Source: Caprella mutica
Taxonomy: Eukaryota; Arthropoda; Malacostraca; Amphipoda; Caprellidae
DNA: 64,000 nt
Direction of reading: 5' to 3'
Assembly: GCA_947561585.1 (NCBI GenBank)
Contig: CANNZV010001828.1
Span: 62,001-126,000 of the forward strand
A program made the position numbers and the translations under genes. Positions 33,301-44,470 of the stretch are shown piece after piece. Under the pieces are notes generated by a model that saw only the letters and a program-made list of their open reading frames with translations, was not told the origin of the DNA and searched no databases. Each line of letters starts with the position of its first letter. Within the stretch, counting starts at the first letter, position 1.

Positions 33301-36300
33301 CTGTTGCAATTTCTATCATTGACTGTGTTAACTGTTGCTATTTCTATCATTGACTGTGTTAACTGTTGCTATTTCTATCATTGACTGTGTTAACTGTTGC
33401 TATTTCTATCATTGACTGTGTTAACTGTTGCTATTTCTATCATTGACTGTGTTAGCTGTTGCTATTTCTATCACTGACTGTGTTAACTGTTGCTATTTCT
33501 ATCATTGACTGTGTTAACTGTTGCTATTTCTATCATTGACTGTGTTAACTGTTGCTATTTCTATCATTGACTGTGTTAACTGTTGCTATTTTTATCATTG
33601 ACTGTGTTAGCTGTTGCTATTTCTATCATTGACTGTGTTAACTGTTGCAATTTCTATCATTGACTGTATTAACTGTTGCTATTTCTATCATTGACTGTGT
33701 TAACTGTTGCTATTTCTATCATTGACTGTGTTAACTGTTGCTATTTCTATCATTGACTGTGTTAACTGTTGCTATTTCTATCATTGACTGTGTTAACTGT
33801 TGCTATTTTTATCATTGACTGTGTTAGCTGTTGCTATTTCTATCATTGACTGTGTTAACTGTTGCAATTTCTATCATTGACTGTATTAACTGTTGCTATT
33901 TCTATCATTGACTGTGTTAACTGTTGCTATTTCTATCATTGACTGTGTTAGCTGTTGCTATTTCTATCATTGACTGTGTTAGCTGTTGCTATTTCTATCA
34001 TTGACTGTGTTAACTGTTGCTATTTCTATCATTGACTGTGTTAACTGTTGCTATTTCTATCATTGACTGTGTTAACTGTTGCTATTTCTATCATTGACTG
34101 TATTAACTGTTGCTATTTCTATCATTGACTGTGTTAACTGTTGCTATTTCTATCATTGACTGTGTTAACTGTTGCTATTTCTATCATTGACTGTGTTAAC
34201 TGTTGCTATTTCTATCATTGACTGTGTTAGCTGTTGCTATTTCTATCATTGACTGTGTTAACTGTTGCTATTTCTATCATTGACTGTGTTAACTGTTGCT
34301 ATTTTTATCATTGACTGTGTTAGCTGTTGCTATTTCTATCATTGACTGTATTAACTGTTGCAATTTCTATCATTGACTGTATTAACTGTTGCTATTTCTA
34401 TCATTGACTGTGTTAACTGTTGCTATTTCTATCATTGACTGTGTTAACTGTTGCTATTTCTATCATTGACTGTGTTAACTGTTGCTATTTTTATCATTGA
34501 CTGTGTTAGCTGTTGCTATTTCTATCATTGACTGTGTTAACTGTTGCAATTTCTATCATTGACTGTATTAACTGTTGCTATTTCTATCATTGACTGTGTT
34601 AACTGTTGCTATTTCTATCATTGACTGTGTTAGCTGTTGCTATTTCTATCATTGACTGTGTTAGCTGTTGCTATTTCTATCATTGACTGTGTTAACTGTT
34701 GCTATTTCTATCATTGACTGTGTTAACTGTTGCTATTTCTATCATTGACTGTGTTAACTGTTGCTATTTCTATCATTGACTGTATTAACTGTTGCTATTT
34801 CTATCATTGACTGTGTTAACTGTTGCTATTTCTATCATTGACTGTGTTAACTGTTGCTATTTCTATCATTGACTGTGTTAACTGTTGCTATTTCTATCAT
34901 TGACTGTGTTAGCTGTTGCTATTTCTATCATTGACTGTGTTAACTGTTGCTATTTCTATCATTGACTGTGTTAACTGTTGCTATTTCTATCATTGACTGT
35001 GTTAACTGTTGCTATTTCTATCATTGACTGTGTTAACTGTTGCTATTTCTATCATTGACTGTGTTAACTGTTGCTATTTCTATCATTGACTGTGTTAACT
35101 GTTGCTATTTCTATCATTGACTGTGTTAGCTGTTGCTATTTCTATCATTGACTGTGTTAGCTGTTGCTATTTCTATCATTGACTGTGTTAACTGTTGCTA
35201 TTTCTATCATTGACTGTGTTAACTGTTGCTATTTCTATCATTGACTGTGTTAACTGTTGCTATTTTTATCATTGACTGTGTTAGCTGTTGCTATTTCTAT
35301 CATTGACTGTGTTAACTGTTGCAATTTCTATCATTGACTGTATTAACTGTTGCTATTTCTATCATTGACTGTGTTAACTGTTGCTATTTCTATCATTGAC
35401 TGTGTTAGCTGTTGCTATTTCTATCATTGACTGTGTTAGCTGTTGCTATTTCTATCACTGACTGTGTTAACTGTTGCTATTTCTATCATTGACTGTGTTA
35501 ACTGTTGCTATTTCTATCATTGACTGTGTTAACTGTTGCTATTTCTATCATTGACTGTGTTAACTGTTGCTATTTTTATCATTGACTGTGTTAGCTGTTG
35601 CTATTTCTATCATTGACTGTGTTAACTGTTGCAATTTCTATCATTGACTGTATTAACTGTTGCTATTTCTATCATTGACTGTGTTAACTGTTGCTATTTC
35701 TATCATTGACTGTGTTAGCTGTTGCTATTTCTATCATTGACTGTGTTAGCTGTTGCTATTTCTATCATTGACTGTGTTAACTGTTGCTATTTCTATCATT
35801 GACTGTGTTAACTGTTGCTATTTCTATCATTGACTGTGTTAACTGTTGCTATTTCTATCATTGACTGTATTAACTGTTGCTATTTCTATCATTGACTGTG
35901 TTAACTGTTGCTATTTCTATCATTGACTGTGTTAACTGTTGCTATTTCTATCATTGACTGTGTTAACTGTTGCTATTTCTATCATTGACTGTGTTAGCTG
36001 TTGCTATTTCTATCATTGACTGTGTTAACTGTTGCTATTTCTATCATTGACTGTGTTAACTGTTGCTATTTTTATCATTGACTGTGTTAGCTGTTGCTAT
36101 TTCTATCATTGACTGTATTAACTGTTGCAATTTCTATCATTGACTGTATTAACTGTTGCTATTTCTATCATTGACTGTGTTAACTGTTGCTATTTCTATC
36201 ATTGACTGTGTTAACTGTTGCAATTTCTATCATTGACTGTATTAACTGTTGCTATTTCTATCATTGACTGTGTTAACTGTTGCTATTTCTATCATTGACT

Positions 36301-38254
36301 GTGTTAACTGTTGCTATTTCTATCATTGACTGTGTTAGCTGTTGCTATTTCTATCATTGACTGTGTTAACTGTTGCTATTTCTATCATTGACTGTGTTAA
36401 CTGTTGCTATTTTTATCATTGACTGTGTTAGCTGTTGCTATTTCTATCATTGACTGTATTAACTGTTGCAATTTCTATCATTGACTGTATTAACTGTTGC
36501 TATTTCTATCATTGACTGTGTTAACTGTTGCTATTTCTATCATTGACTGTGTTAACTGTTGCAATTTCTATCATTGACTGTATTAACTGTTGCTATTTCT
36601 ATCATTGACTGTGTTAACTGTTGCTATTTCTATCATTGACTGTGTTAACTGTTGCTATTTCTATCATTGACTGTGTTAACTGTTGCAATTTCTATCATTG
36701 ACTGTATTAACTGTTGCTATTTCTATCATTGACTGTGTTAACTGTTGCTATTTCTATCATTGACTGTGTTAACTGTTGCTATTTCTATCATTGACTGTGT
36801 TAACTGTTGCTATTTTTATCATTGACTGTGTTAGCTGTTGCTATTTCTATCATTGACTGTGTTAACTGTTGCAATTTCTATCATTGACTGTATTAACTGT
36901 TGCTATTTCTATCATTGACTGTGTTAACTGTTGCTATTTCTATCATTGACTGTGTTAGCTGTTGCTATTTCTATCATTGACTGTGTTAGCTGTTGCTATT
37001 TCTATCATTGACTGTGTTAACTGTTGCTATTTCTATCATTGACTGTGTTAACTGTTGCTATTTCTATCATTGACTGTGTTAACTGTTGCTATTTCTATCA
37101 TTGACTGTATTAACTGTTGCTATTTATATCATTGACTGTGTTAACTGTTGCTATTTCTATCATTGACTGTGTTAACTGTTGCTATTTCTATCATTGACTG
37201 TGTTAACTGTTGCTATTTCTATCATTGACTGTGTTAGCTGTTGCTATTTCTATCATTGACTGTGTTAACTGTTGCTATTTCTATCATTGACTGTGTTAAC
37301 TGTTGCTATTTCTATCATTGACTGTGTTAACTGTTGCTATTTCTATCATTGACTGTGTTAACTGTTGCTATTTCTATCATTGACTGTGTTAACTGTTGCT
37401 ATTTCTATCATTGACTGTGTTAACTGTTGCTATTTCTATCATTGACTGTGTTAGCTGTTGCTATTTCTATCATTGACTGTGTTAGCTGTTGCTATTTCTA
37501 TCATTGACTGTGTTAACTGTTGCTATTTCTATCATTGACTGTGTTAACTGTTGCTATTTCTATCATTGACTGTGTTAGCTGTTGCTATTTCTATCATTGA
37601 CTGTGTTAGCTGTTGCTATTTCTATCATTGACTGTGTTAACTGTTGCTATTTCTATCATTGACTGTGTTAGCTGTTGCTATTTCTATCATTGACTGTGTT
37701 AGCTGTTGCTATTTCTATCATTGACTGTGTTAACTGTTGCAATTTCTATCATTGACTGTATTAACTGTTGCTATTTCTATCATTGACTGTGTTAACTGTT
37801 GCTATTTCTATCATTGACTGTGTTAGCTGTTGCTATTTCTATCATTGACTGTGTTAACTGTTGCTATTTCTATCATTGACTGTGTTAACTGTTGCTATTT
37901 CTATCATTGACTGTATTAACTGTTGCTATTTCTATCATTGACTGTGTTAACTGTTGCTATTTCTATCATTGACTGTGTTAGCTGTTGCTATTTCTATCAT
38001 TGACTGTGTTAACTGTTGCTATTTCTATCATTGACTGTGTTAACTGTTGCTATTTCTATCATTGACTGTGTTAGCTGTTGCTATTTCTATCATTGACTGT
38101 GTTAACTGTTGCTATTTCTATTATTGACTGTGTTAACTGTTGCTATTTCTATCATTGACTGTGTTAGCTGTTGCTATTTCTATCATTGACTGTGTTAACT
38201 GTTGCTATTTCTATTATTGACTGTGTTAACTGTTGCTATTTCTATCATTGACTG
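30340..38254. repeat. 31-bp satellite, about 255 copies, 7.9 kb
   Basis: Monomer ttgctatttctatcattgac plus tgtgttaactg. Common variants are gtattaac, gtgttagc, gcaattt, gctattttta and tatcactg. All variants stay in strict 31-bp register: the gctatttttatc form occurs at 32315, 32966, 33586, 33803, 34485, 35260, 35570 and 36810, with spacing that is always a multiple of 31. It is always followed by gtgttagc, and often two units later by gcaattt, so multi-unit blocks were copied. Stops occur in all frames. The array ends about 220 bp from the 3' end of the CREG gene. It occupies 12% of the window. Confidence 0.98.
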
Positions 38255-38478
38255 TACGTCTTTTCTTGGTGTGCCCGTTTAACGCTAATTGGAGATCTTA
38301 TAGCAGGGGGAGTGTCCGCCATTAAGAAAACCTTTGCTAATGGGTTCTGAGTGACGGCAAATAGGTACTAAACTAAATGCTAATATGACACACGGCTCTC
38401 CCTATTATAATGAATGAGCTAACGTGTGGAGTAACATTTAATGAGCTGACTCGTTATTGAGAAGCATATAACTATAGA
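38255..38478. other. Single-copy spacer between array and gene end
   Basis: About 220 bp, mixed composition, downstream of the CREG gene's second poly(A) signal. No feature recognised. Confidence 0.5.
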
Positions 38479-38529
38479 TTTATTCAAAAGAGGAGAAATA
38501 AACTCTTTGTACTGTATCATAACTTTATT
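38479..38529 (-). terminator. Poly(A) signals of the CREG gene
   Basis: On the minus strand AATAAA occurs at 38524-38529, 65 nt past the stop codon, and again at 38479-38484, about 110 nt past it. A 3' UTR of roughly 85-130 nt is inferred. No cleavage site can be proven. Confidence 0.65.
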
Positions 38530-38593
38530 TTTAATGTACCAAAATTGAATCTTAAAATCAATACGATAATCAATCTGTACTTCTTGATGTACA

Positions 38594-39217
38594 TTAAGCA
38601 TAAAGATCTACTGAATAGAAGTCGTCTATGTCAATAACTTTAGCGCCTCCGTAAATGTCAAGTAGGTAGATGTGTTCAATCACCAATTTGCCGAAGAACC
38701 ATCCGTGCGCTGCTGGCCATTGGGTCATGATAGGATGACGAGTGAAAAGAGCTTCTTTGGCGAAAGCTTCCTCTGTCGAATTCGCAGCAACTTTCTCAAC
38801 GTGTCCTGTGTATATGGCGTGACCACAGATAGGACTCTGGACATCTAAATTCTCCCCACAGTGTCCACTCTGCAACATGCTGCATGTGATGGACGCCTTA
38901 GGATTCACTTTCAGATCTATAACGCTAAGTTCAAGCTCTGTTAGGTAGAAGTAGGGAACACCCGATGATGTTCCAATTGGTCCGTCACTGACGCTGAAGG
39001 CATTATTGAACGGGTATCCTTCTATTCCTGCGTGTGTTGAAATTGTGGCCATGGCAGTCGAATCCGTGACGTGAAGGATGTACCTAGCCATCTCTGTGTA
39101 GTTGGTCACAGCCGGAGGATCGGGAAAATCGGGTAGAGATTCTGTAGATTGGGATAAGACCAAGTTTGCAGAAATGAGTGCTACTGCTAGGACTAGAATG
39201 AAGTGAGTCGACGCCAT
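38594..39217 (-). CDS. CREG-family secreted glycoprotein, single exon
   Basis: A complete frame of 207 residues. Residues 1-22 form a signal peptide (hydrophobic core FILVLAVALISANLVL, likely cut before QST). The rest matches the CREG fold, a split-barrel related to FMN-binding oxidoreductases: MATIST at 56-61, SDGP at 77-80, GVPYFYL at 86-92, a conserved C120/C131 segment, TRHP at 159-162, WPAAHGWFF at 167-175, and the C-terminal DIYGGAKVID. N-glycosylation sequons are NYT (39) and NST (146). Known CREG proteins are secreted or lysosomal glycoproteins of about this length, linked to growth control, and human CREG1 does not bind FMN. The start has a good context (accATGG). Unusually there is no intron in the coding region, whereas vertebrate CREG1 is split, so a retrocopy or intron loss is possible. 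Promoter and poly(A) signals suggest it is functional. Divergence from human is clear, so CREG1 versus CREG2 cannot be decided. Confidence 0.93.
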   Translation of the reverse strand: MASTHFILVLAVALISANLVLSQSTESLPDFPDPPAVTNYTEMARYILHVTDSTAMATISTHAGIEGYPFNNAFSVSDGPIGTSSGVPYFYLTELELSVIDLKVNPKASITCSMLQSGHCGENLDVQSPICGHAIYTGHVEKVAANSTEEAFAKEALFTRHPIMTQWPAAHGWFFGKLVIEHIYLLDIYGGAKVIDIDDFYSVDLYA

Positions 39218-39244
39218 GGTTGAATATATAGATTCAAAGTGTAA

Positions 39245-39280
39245 GAATGACCGAATGAAACCACTAACGTCGCTTAAATA
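39245..39280 (-). promoter_or_regulatory. Core promoter of the CREG gene
   Basis: On the minus strand a TATA-like box TATTTAAG (39273-39280) lies about 32 nt upstream of an initiator-like TCATTC (39245-39250, A at 39248). This is the standard TATA-to-start distance. It would give a 5' UTR of about 31 nt before the ATG at 39217. Start-site use is inference. Confidence 0.5.
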
Positions 39281-39449
39281 CTCATCGTTATCAGTATACT
39301 GTGAAAAGCATCACCTGTAAAATGCTTGATAATTTGTAGTTCATGCACAATCAGTGATAAAATAGAACATCTGGTAGTTTTTCACAGTGGTATAGTTAGG
39401 CTTACGTGCATTTCCACATGTAGTCGATAATTACCAAGAAATGAAACTA

Positions 39450-39720
39450 ATTATGGTGGAGCCATACATCATTTAAAGGGACCCCTCTTAATCTTCTACG
39501 GCCCCACCATAACTATGATTTTGAGTTGTGATATCAAAACATAATCTTCTATGGCCCCACCATAACCCAGGGTATTTTTCAATTATGGTTGGCACATCGC
39601 AGATTGATCTTTTCCCGCCATAATTCTCCCCACTCCATATTTATGGATGGAACACCGAAGCTTATAATGGGACCCTATTAAATCTTCCTCGGCCCCACCA
39701 TACATACCATCTACGGGACA
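39450..39720. mobile_element. Cluster of diverged P2 foldbacks upstream of CREG
   Basis: 39450-39514 is a foldback: attatggtggagccatac / cttctacggccccaccataac. 39541-39566 is a half copy (cttctatggccccaccataac). 39581-39625 is a diverged foldback (aattatggttgg / cccgccataatt). 39685-39705 is a half copy (cttcctcggccccaccata). They lie 170-440 bp upstream of the CREG promoter. Confidence 0.7.
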
Positions 39721-39970
39721 CTATCAGAGGTGGTGAGACAAAAGGAGTCACTGACATGAAGCCGCGGGCCATAGCTCTTTAAATGCCTTCAAATTGCGTT
39801 ATTACGGCTTGTTAGCTCATTAAACGAGTTAATTCTTTGCCTTATGCAGATTGTTGTGACAGCGAGGCAGGGTGGACTGTCTATCCTTATTATCCCTAGT
39901 CTCTTTCCACCTAGTCATCTTGACTAATGAGTCACTGTGAACATAGTCATCATCGTGGTGATGATATCAA

Positions 39971-39990
39971 GGGGGGGGGGGGAGGTGGGG
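39971..39990 (+). repeat. Poly-G tract
   Basis: A run of about 12 G followed by aggtggggg. Simple repeat, length uncertain. Confidence 0.7.
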
Positions 39991-40130
39991 GTGAGGAATC
40001 GGATGAGAAAAATCTAAGAAAAATCAAATTGAATTCTAGGTATTCGGATTCTAGAATTCTAGGTCAAGTTGATACATATTAATTATCTTGTAATTAGTGC
40101 AGGGTTAAGATTAAACTTAGACATTTGAAA

Positions 40131-40266
40131 GGGTAAGTTGCAAGTTATCGGACGCTATTACTTTTTAGAAAATAAAATTAAAAAACAAATCAAAGTTATA
40201 TAAAATTCATTAATTTTATTTATTCTTACATGATCGAAAATGTGGAACTGTCCGATATCTCGGAGC
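40131..40266. mobile_element. P1 MITE
   Basis: Left gggtaagttgcaagttatcgg, right gatcgaaaatgtggaactg and ccgatatctcggag. The outer right end is missing. The left arm lost cacattttcggtc. Confidence 0.7.
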
Positions 40267-40360
40267 AACAAATTTAAAATGTACTAAGTTACTTTCATGT
40301 TTATATTCATAATTCATATTAATAGTCGTAAAACTATCTATGGGGTACACATTGTCCCAA

Positions 40361-41043
40361 TGTTGTTACAATATTGGCAATAACGTAACAATATTGGCAA
40401 TAACGTAACAATATTGGGAATAACGTATCAATATTGGCAATAACGTAACAATATTGGCAATAACGTAACAATATTGGGAATAACGTATCAATATTGGCAA
40501 TAACGTAACAATATTGGCAATAACGTAACAATATTGGCAATAACGTAACAATGTTGGCAATAACGTAACAATATTGGGAATAACGTAACAATATTGGGAA
40601 TAACGTAACAATATTGGCAATAACGTAACAATGTTGGCAATAACGTAACAATATTGGGAATAACGTAACAATATTGGCAATAACGTAACAATATTGGCAA
40701 TAACGTAACAATATTGGGAATAACGTATCAATATTGGCAATAACGTAGCAATATTGGCAATAACGTAACAATATTGGCAATAACGTAACAATATTGGCAA
40801 TAACGTAACAATGTTGGCAATAACGTAACAATGTTGGCAATAACGTAACAATGTTGGCAATAACGTAACAATGTTGGCAATAACGTAACAATGTTGGCAA
40901 TAACGTAACAATATTGGCAATAACGTAGCAATATTGGCAATAACGTAACAATATTGGCAATAACGTAACAATATTGGCAATAACGTAACAATGTTGGCAA
41001 TAACGTAACAATATTGGCAATAACGTAACAATGTTGGCAATAA
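40361..41043. repeat. 20-bp minisatellite A (taacgtaacaatattggcaa), about 34 copies
   Basis: Monomer taacgtaacaatattggcaa, exactly 20 bp throughout. Variants are atgttgg, ttgggaa, gtatca and gtagca, clustered in blocks. It shares the core taacaatattgg with the next array. Minus-strand frames over 200 codons are repeat artefacts. Confidence 0.96.
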
Positions 41044-41105
41044 TGTATTATTATATATTTTGAACATTGACCCATTTTATAACTAAATTGTAAAAAATTC
41101 GGCCG

Positions 41106-41660
41106 TATTGTAACAATATTGGTGATATTTTAACAATATTGGTGATATTGTAACAATATTGGTGATATTGTAACAATATTGGTGATATTTTAACAATATT
41201 GGTGATATTTTAACAATATTGGTGATATTGTAACAATATTGGTGATATTTTAACAATATTGGTGATATTGTAACAATATTGGTGATATTGTAACAATATT
41301 GGTGATATTTTAACAATATTGGTGATATTGTAACAATATTGGTGATATTGTAACAATATTGGTGATATTATAACAATATTGGTGATATTTTAACAATATT
41401 GGTGATATTTTAACAATATTGGTGATATTGTAACAATATTGGTGATATTGTAACAATATTGGTGATATTTTAACAATATTGGTGATATTTTAACAATATT
41501 GGTGATATTGTAACAATATTGGTGATATTTTAACAATATTGGTGATATTTTAACAATATTGGTGATATTGTAACAATATTGGTGATATTGTAACAATATT
41601 GGTGATATTTTAACAATATTGGTGATATTGTAACAATATTGGTGATATTTTAACAATATT
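41106..41660. repeat. 20-bp minisatellite B (taacaatattggtgatattg), about 28 copies
   Basis: Monomer taacaatattggtgatattg or ...tttt ending. It has the same length and same 12-bp core as array A but a different second half. A spacer of about 60 bp separates the two arrays. Confidence 0.96.
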
Positions 41661-41830
41661 GACACAATTTGGTAACAATAGTTTCAACTGTGACCCAATA
41701 TCGGGACAGTGGACTGATAAAACATGTCCTAATATTGTTACAAAATGGGTAACATTGTCCCAATATTGGCCTTGTAGTAACCAAATTGCTACAATATATT
41801 AACAATACTGTAGCAGTACTTCCCTGCGTA
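41661..41830. repeat. Flanking degenerate units related to arrays A and B
   Basis: Contains acattgtcccaatattgg (about 41752), similar to acattgtcccaatgttg at 40349 left of array A, plus ggtaacaatag and ctaatattgttac. Both arrays seem to have expanded inside one older repeat element. Confidence 0.55.
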
Positions 41831-43975
41831 ACTTTTTTTTTTAATGGGGAAAATATTCTAAATAAGTTCCGTCAAAAAATCGCAGGTGAATTATTTTCTC
41901 GATTTCATTATTGCCTCAACACGCAATGATAGTTTGGGCACTTTGAGACAACCCTACTGTGTCTCGGAAAAAAGTGTACCTACCGTCTTACCCACCAGTG
42001 AAGCTTCTATTTCTGTTAAACCTATACAGTTTATAAACATTACTAATTAATGAATAAGAGTAATGTAGATAATTAATTCGATTCATTTGGTATATCGTAT
42101 AAGCATCTGTGAAAAGCGTTAAGAATAGGTGTCAGGCAGTAGGAGGTTTGAATCAAAAGCTCATGATCGACAGTTCGATAATAATTTATAGAGAGACTTC
42201 TATTGGAGTCGATTATGGAGAACATTCATTATAATAATGAGTAAATTTCCTTCAGTTTGTATTATAGGATATCTTGCAAATTACCCTATCACTAATAGAA
42301 AACTATAATAAAAACAGGTTGTTCAGAGTTATAGATGTGAAACCGCCATAATTGACAAATCGTCGAATCCAATATGCAATTACGATTGTGTTTTCAGAAG
42401 TCAGTAAATGGTTAGATTAATCTTTTCCATGTTCAGAATCATATAATACGGTACCCAAATGAAAATTTAAAGTTAGCTCACGAAATAATAAGACCTTGAT
42501 TCGACGACCGAAATTCAATCAGCATTTATTATAAATTAAAAAATGTTTTTTTGTTAATAAATCTCATTTATAGTTTCCAAAATTAGAATAAATAGTTATC
42601 GGCTATATCAGAATATATCTTGAATTCTTGAATACAATACGATTCAGTTCTGTAGTTCAGCAATGCATCGCATCAAAGAAAAGTCCCGAAAACAAATGAA
42701 GATGTGTTTTAAAACTCCCGACTGCAATGCTCTGACGCATTCAATTCACCAATTGTGAGAGCTCTTGATCTGACAGCAGTAATCCCTGATGGTAACATGC
42801 GTGAAACAAGAAAACCTCCTCTGAAGATATCCTACCTACCACATCATTAATAAAATGTCACGAGCAGCTAACGCAAATCAAGTTCAGAGTCTCCAGGCAC
42901 AAAGCGGTTCAAAATTCAGCTAAACAACGCCCGCCGCCGTCGACGAAACCGCAAAGGAAGGACATCATCTGGATCTAAGACTAAGTCAATGGAATTACTA
43001 CCTACATTCAAAATAGCTTTATAAGAGAGATCTAGGACTGTTCACTGTGCTATAACTACCAAATAAGTCTATAGATAGGTAGCGTGGCGGCGGTAGGTGC
43101 TTGAGTAAAATCCACGAATGCCCAGCGGAAGACCTCCTCTGCAACACCGTCGCTTTTCTTCCTCTAAGTCACAAAGGATTTGCAAAAGGAGGAATTAAAT
43201 GGACTGCAAAATAAGTAGTTGACATCAGGACTCCAGAGTGTTTTGTTTTGATGTACGCCACAACCTCAAAAAAGAAGCCTAAACTTCTCTCTCTTCTTTT
43301 TGTTCTTGCTGTTGTTGTTGGCTCCCGAAAGCTGTCTCGGGTTCACGGATAAAAAGAATGCAAACTGCTTAAGAGGAAGCCAACGATGCATAAAATCTGC
43401 CTTTCCTCTATTCGCGGTGGAAAATTAAATTAGATTATAAATGAGCGTTAATATGAATTGAACGGATGGATAGGCACTCTTAGAATCTTGTGTTCAGACT
43501 GAACTTATCACTACCTAATTAACATTTTAAACTAAATCACGATGTGGCGTCGTTCACAGTGTACATCAATCTGTTCTGAAATGGTCATTTCACGATACAT
43601 CAGCTATGTTAATTTGGTAATTTGGATATGCATTGGAAATAAATAAAGAAGAACTAGGCAGACTGACATGCACCGCACAAAATAACAGTCAACTTTGTTG
43701 ATCTAGATCAGGAGAGCCGCACAAAAAGTGGTTATACAATAATCGAGTTGGTTGTTAACGGGCCAAATTGCCGTGAAATCGAAAACGATATCCAATTTGC
43801 ATTGACGTTAAACGGTCAACAGAAGTGTACCGTCAGCAAAAGAAGTACCGTTTGATGGTACTCTGTGATGGTGTATTTTGAATGTTAGAAGCTTTGTTAC
43901 CTTCGCAGGTTGCGGAAAGTTATATTTTAGGCGGTGTTTATTTATTTATTACAAAATATAGTGATGCCATGTATG
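41831..43975. other. 2.1-kb single-copy region, higher complexity
   Basis: The longest stretch without tandem repeats or recognised mobile elements in the middle of the window. The part 42660-43400 is less AT-rich (gcccgccgccgtcgacg near 42929). No long open frame was seen. It could contain short exons or regulatory DNA of an unseen gene. Confidence 0.4.
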
Positions 43976-44470
43976 ATTAAGAGAGGATAATTATGGTGGG
44001 GCCATAGAAGATTAAGAGAGGATTGTTATGGTGGAGCCATAGAAGATTAAGAGAGGATTGTTATGGTGGGGCCATAGAAGATCAAGAGAGGATTGTTATG
44101 GTGGGGCCATAGAAGATCAAGAGAGGATTGTTATGGTGGGGCCATAGAAGATCAAGAGAGGATTTTTATGGTGGGGCAATAGAATATTAAGAGAGGATTG
44201 TTATGGTGGGGCCATAGAAGATTAAGAGAGGATTGTTATGGAGGGGCCATAGAAGATCAAGAGAGGATAGTTATGGTGGGGCAATAGAAGATTAAGAGAG
44301 GATAGTTATGGTGGGGCCATAGAAGATCAAGAGAGGATTGTTATGGTGGGGCAATAGAAGATCAAGAGAGGATTTTTATGGTGGGGCAATAGAAGATCAA
44401 GAGAGGATAGTTATGGTGAGGCCATAGAAGATTGAAAGGAGACACCTCTTAATCTTCTATGGCCCCACTA
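43976..44470 (-). repeat. P2 array, 35-bp, about 13 copies, ending in an inverted unit
   Basis: Monomer ttatggtggggccatagaag plus attaagagaggattg. It is on the minus orientation relative to 2195-2919. The last unit is followed by an inverted half (cttctatggccccacta, 44452-44470), so one side still has the foldback. Spacer variants atcaagag/attaagag and gattg/gatag alternate. Confidence 0.96.

Noticed and set aside
40334..41665. Minus-strand frames of 70-233 codons
   Set aside because: They follow the 20-bp arrays exactly; repetitive Tyr/Cys/Leu/Ile content, no domain.
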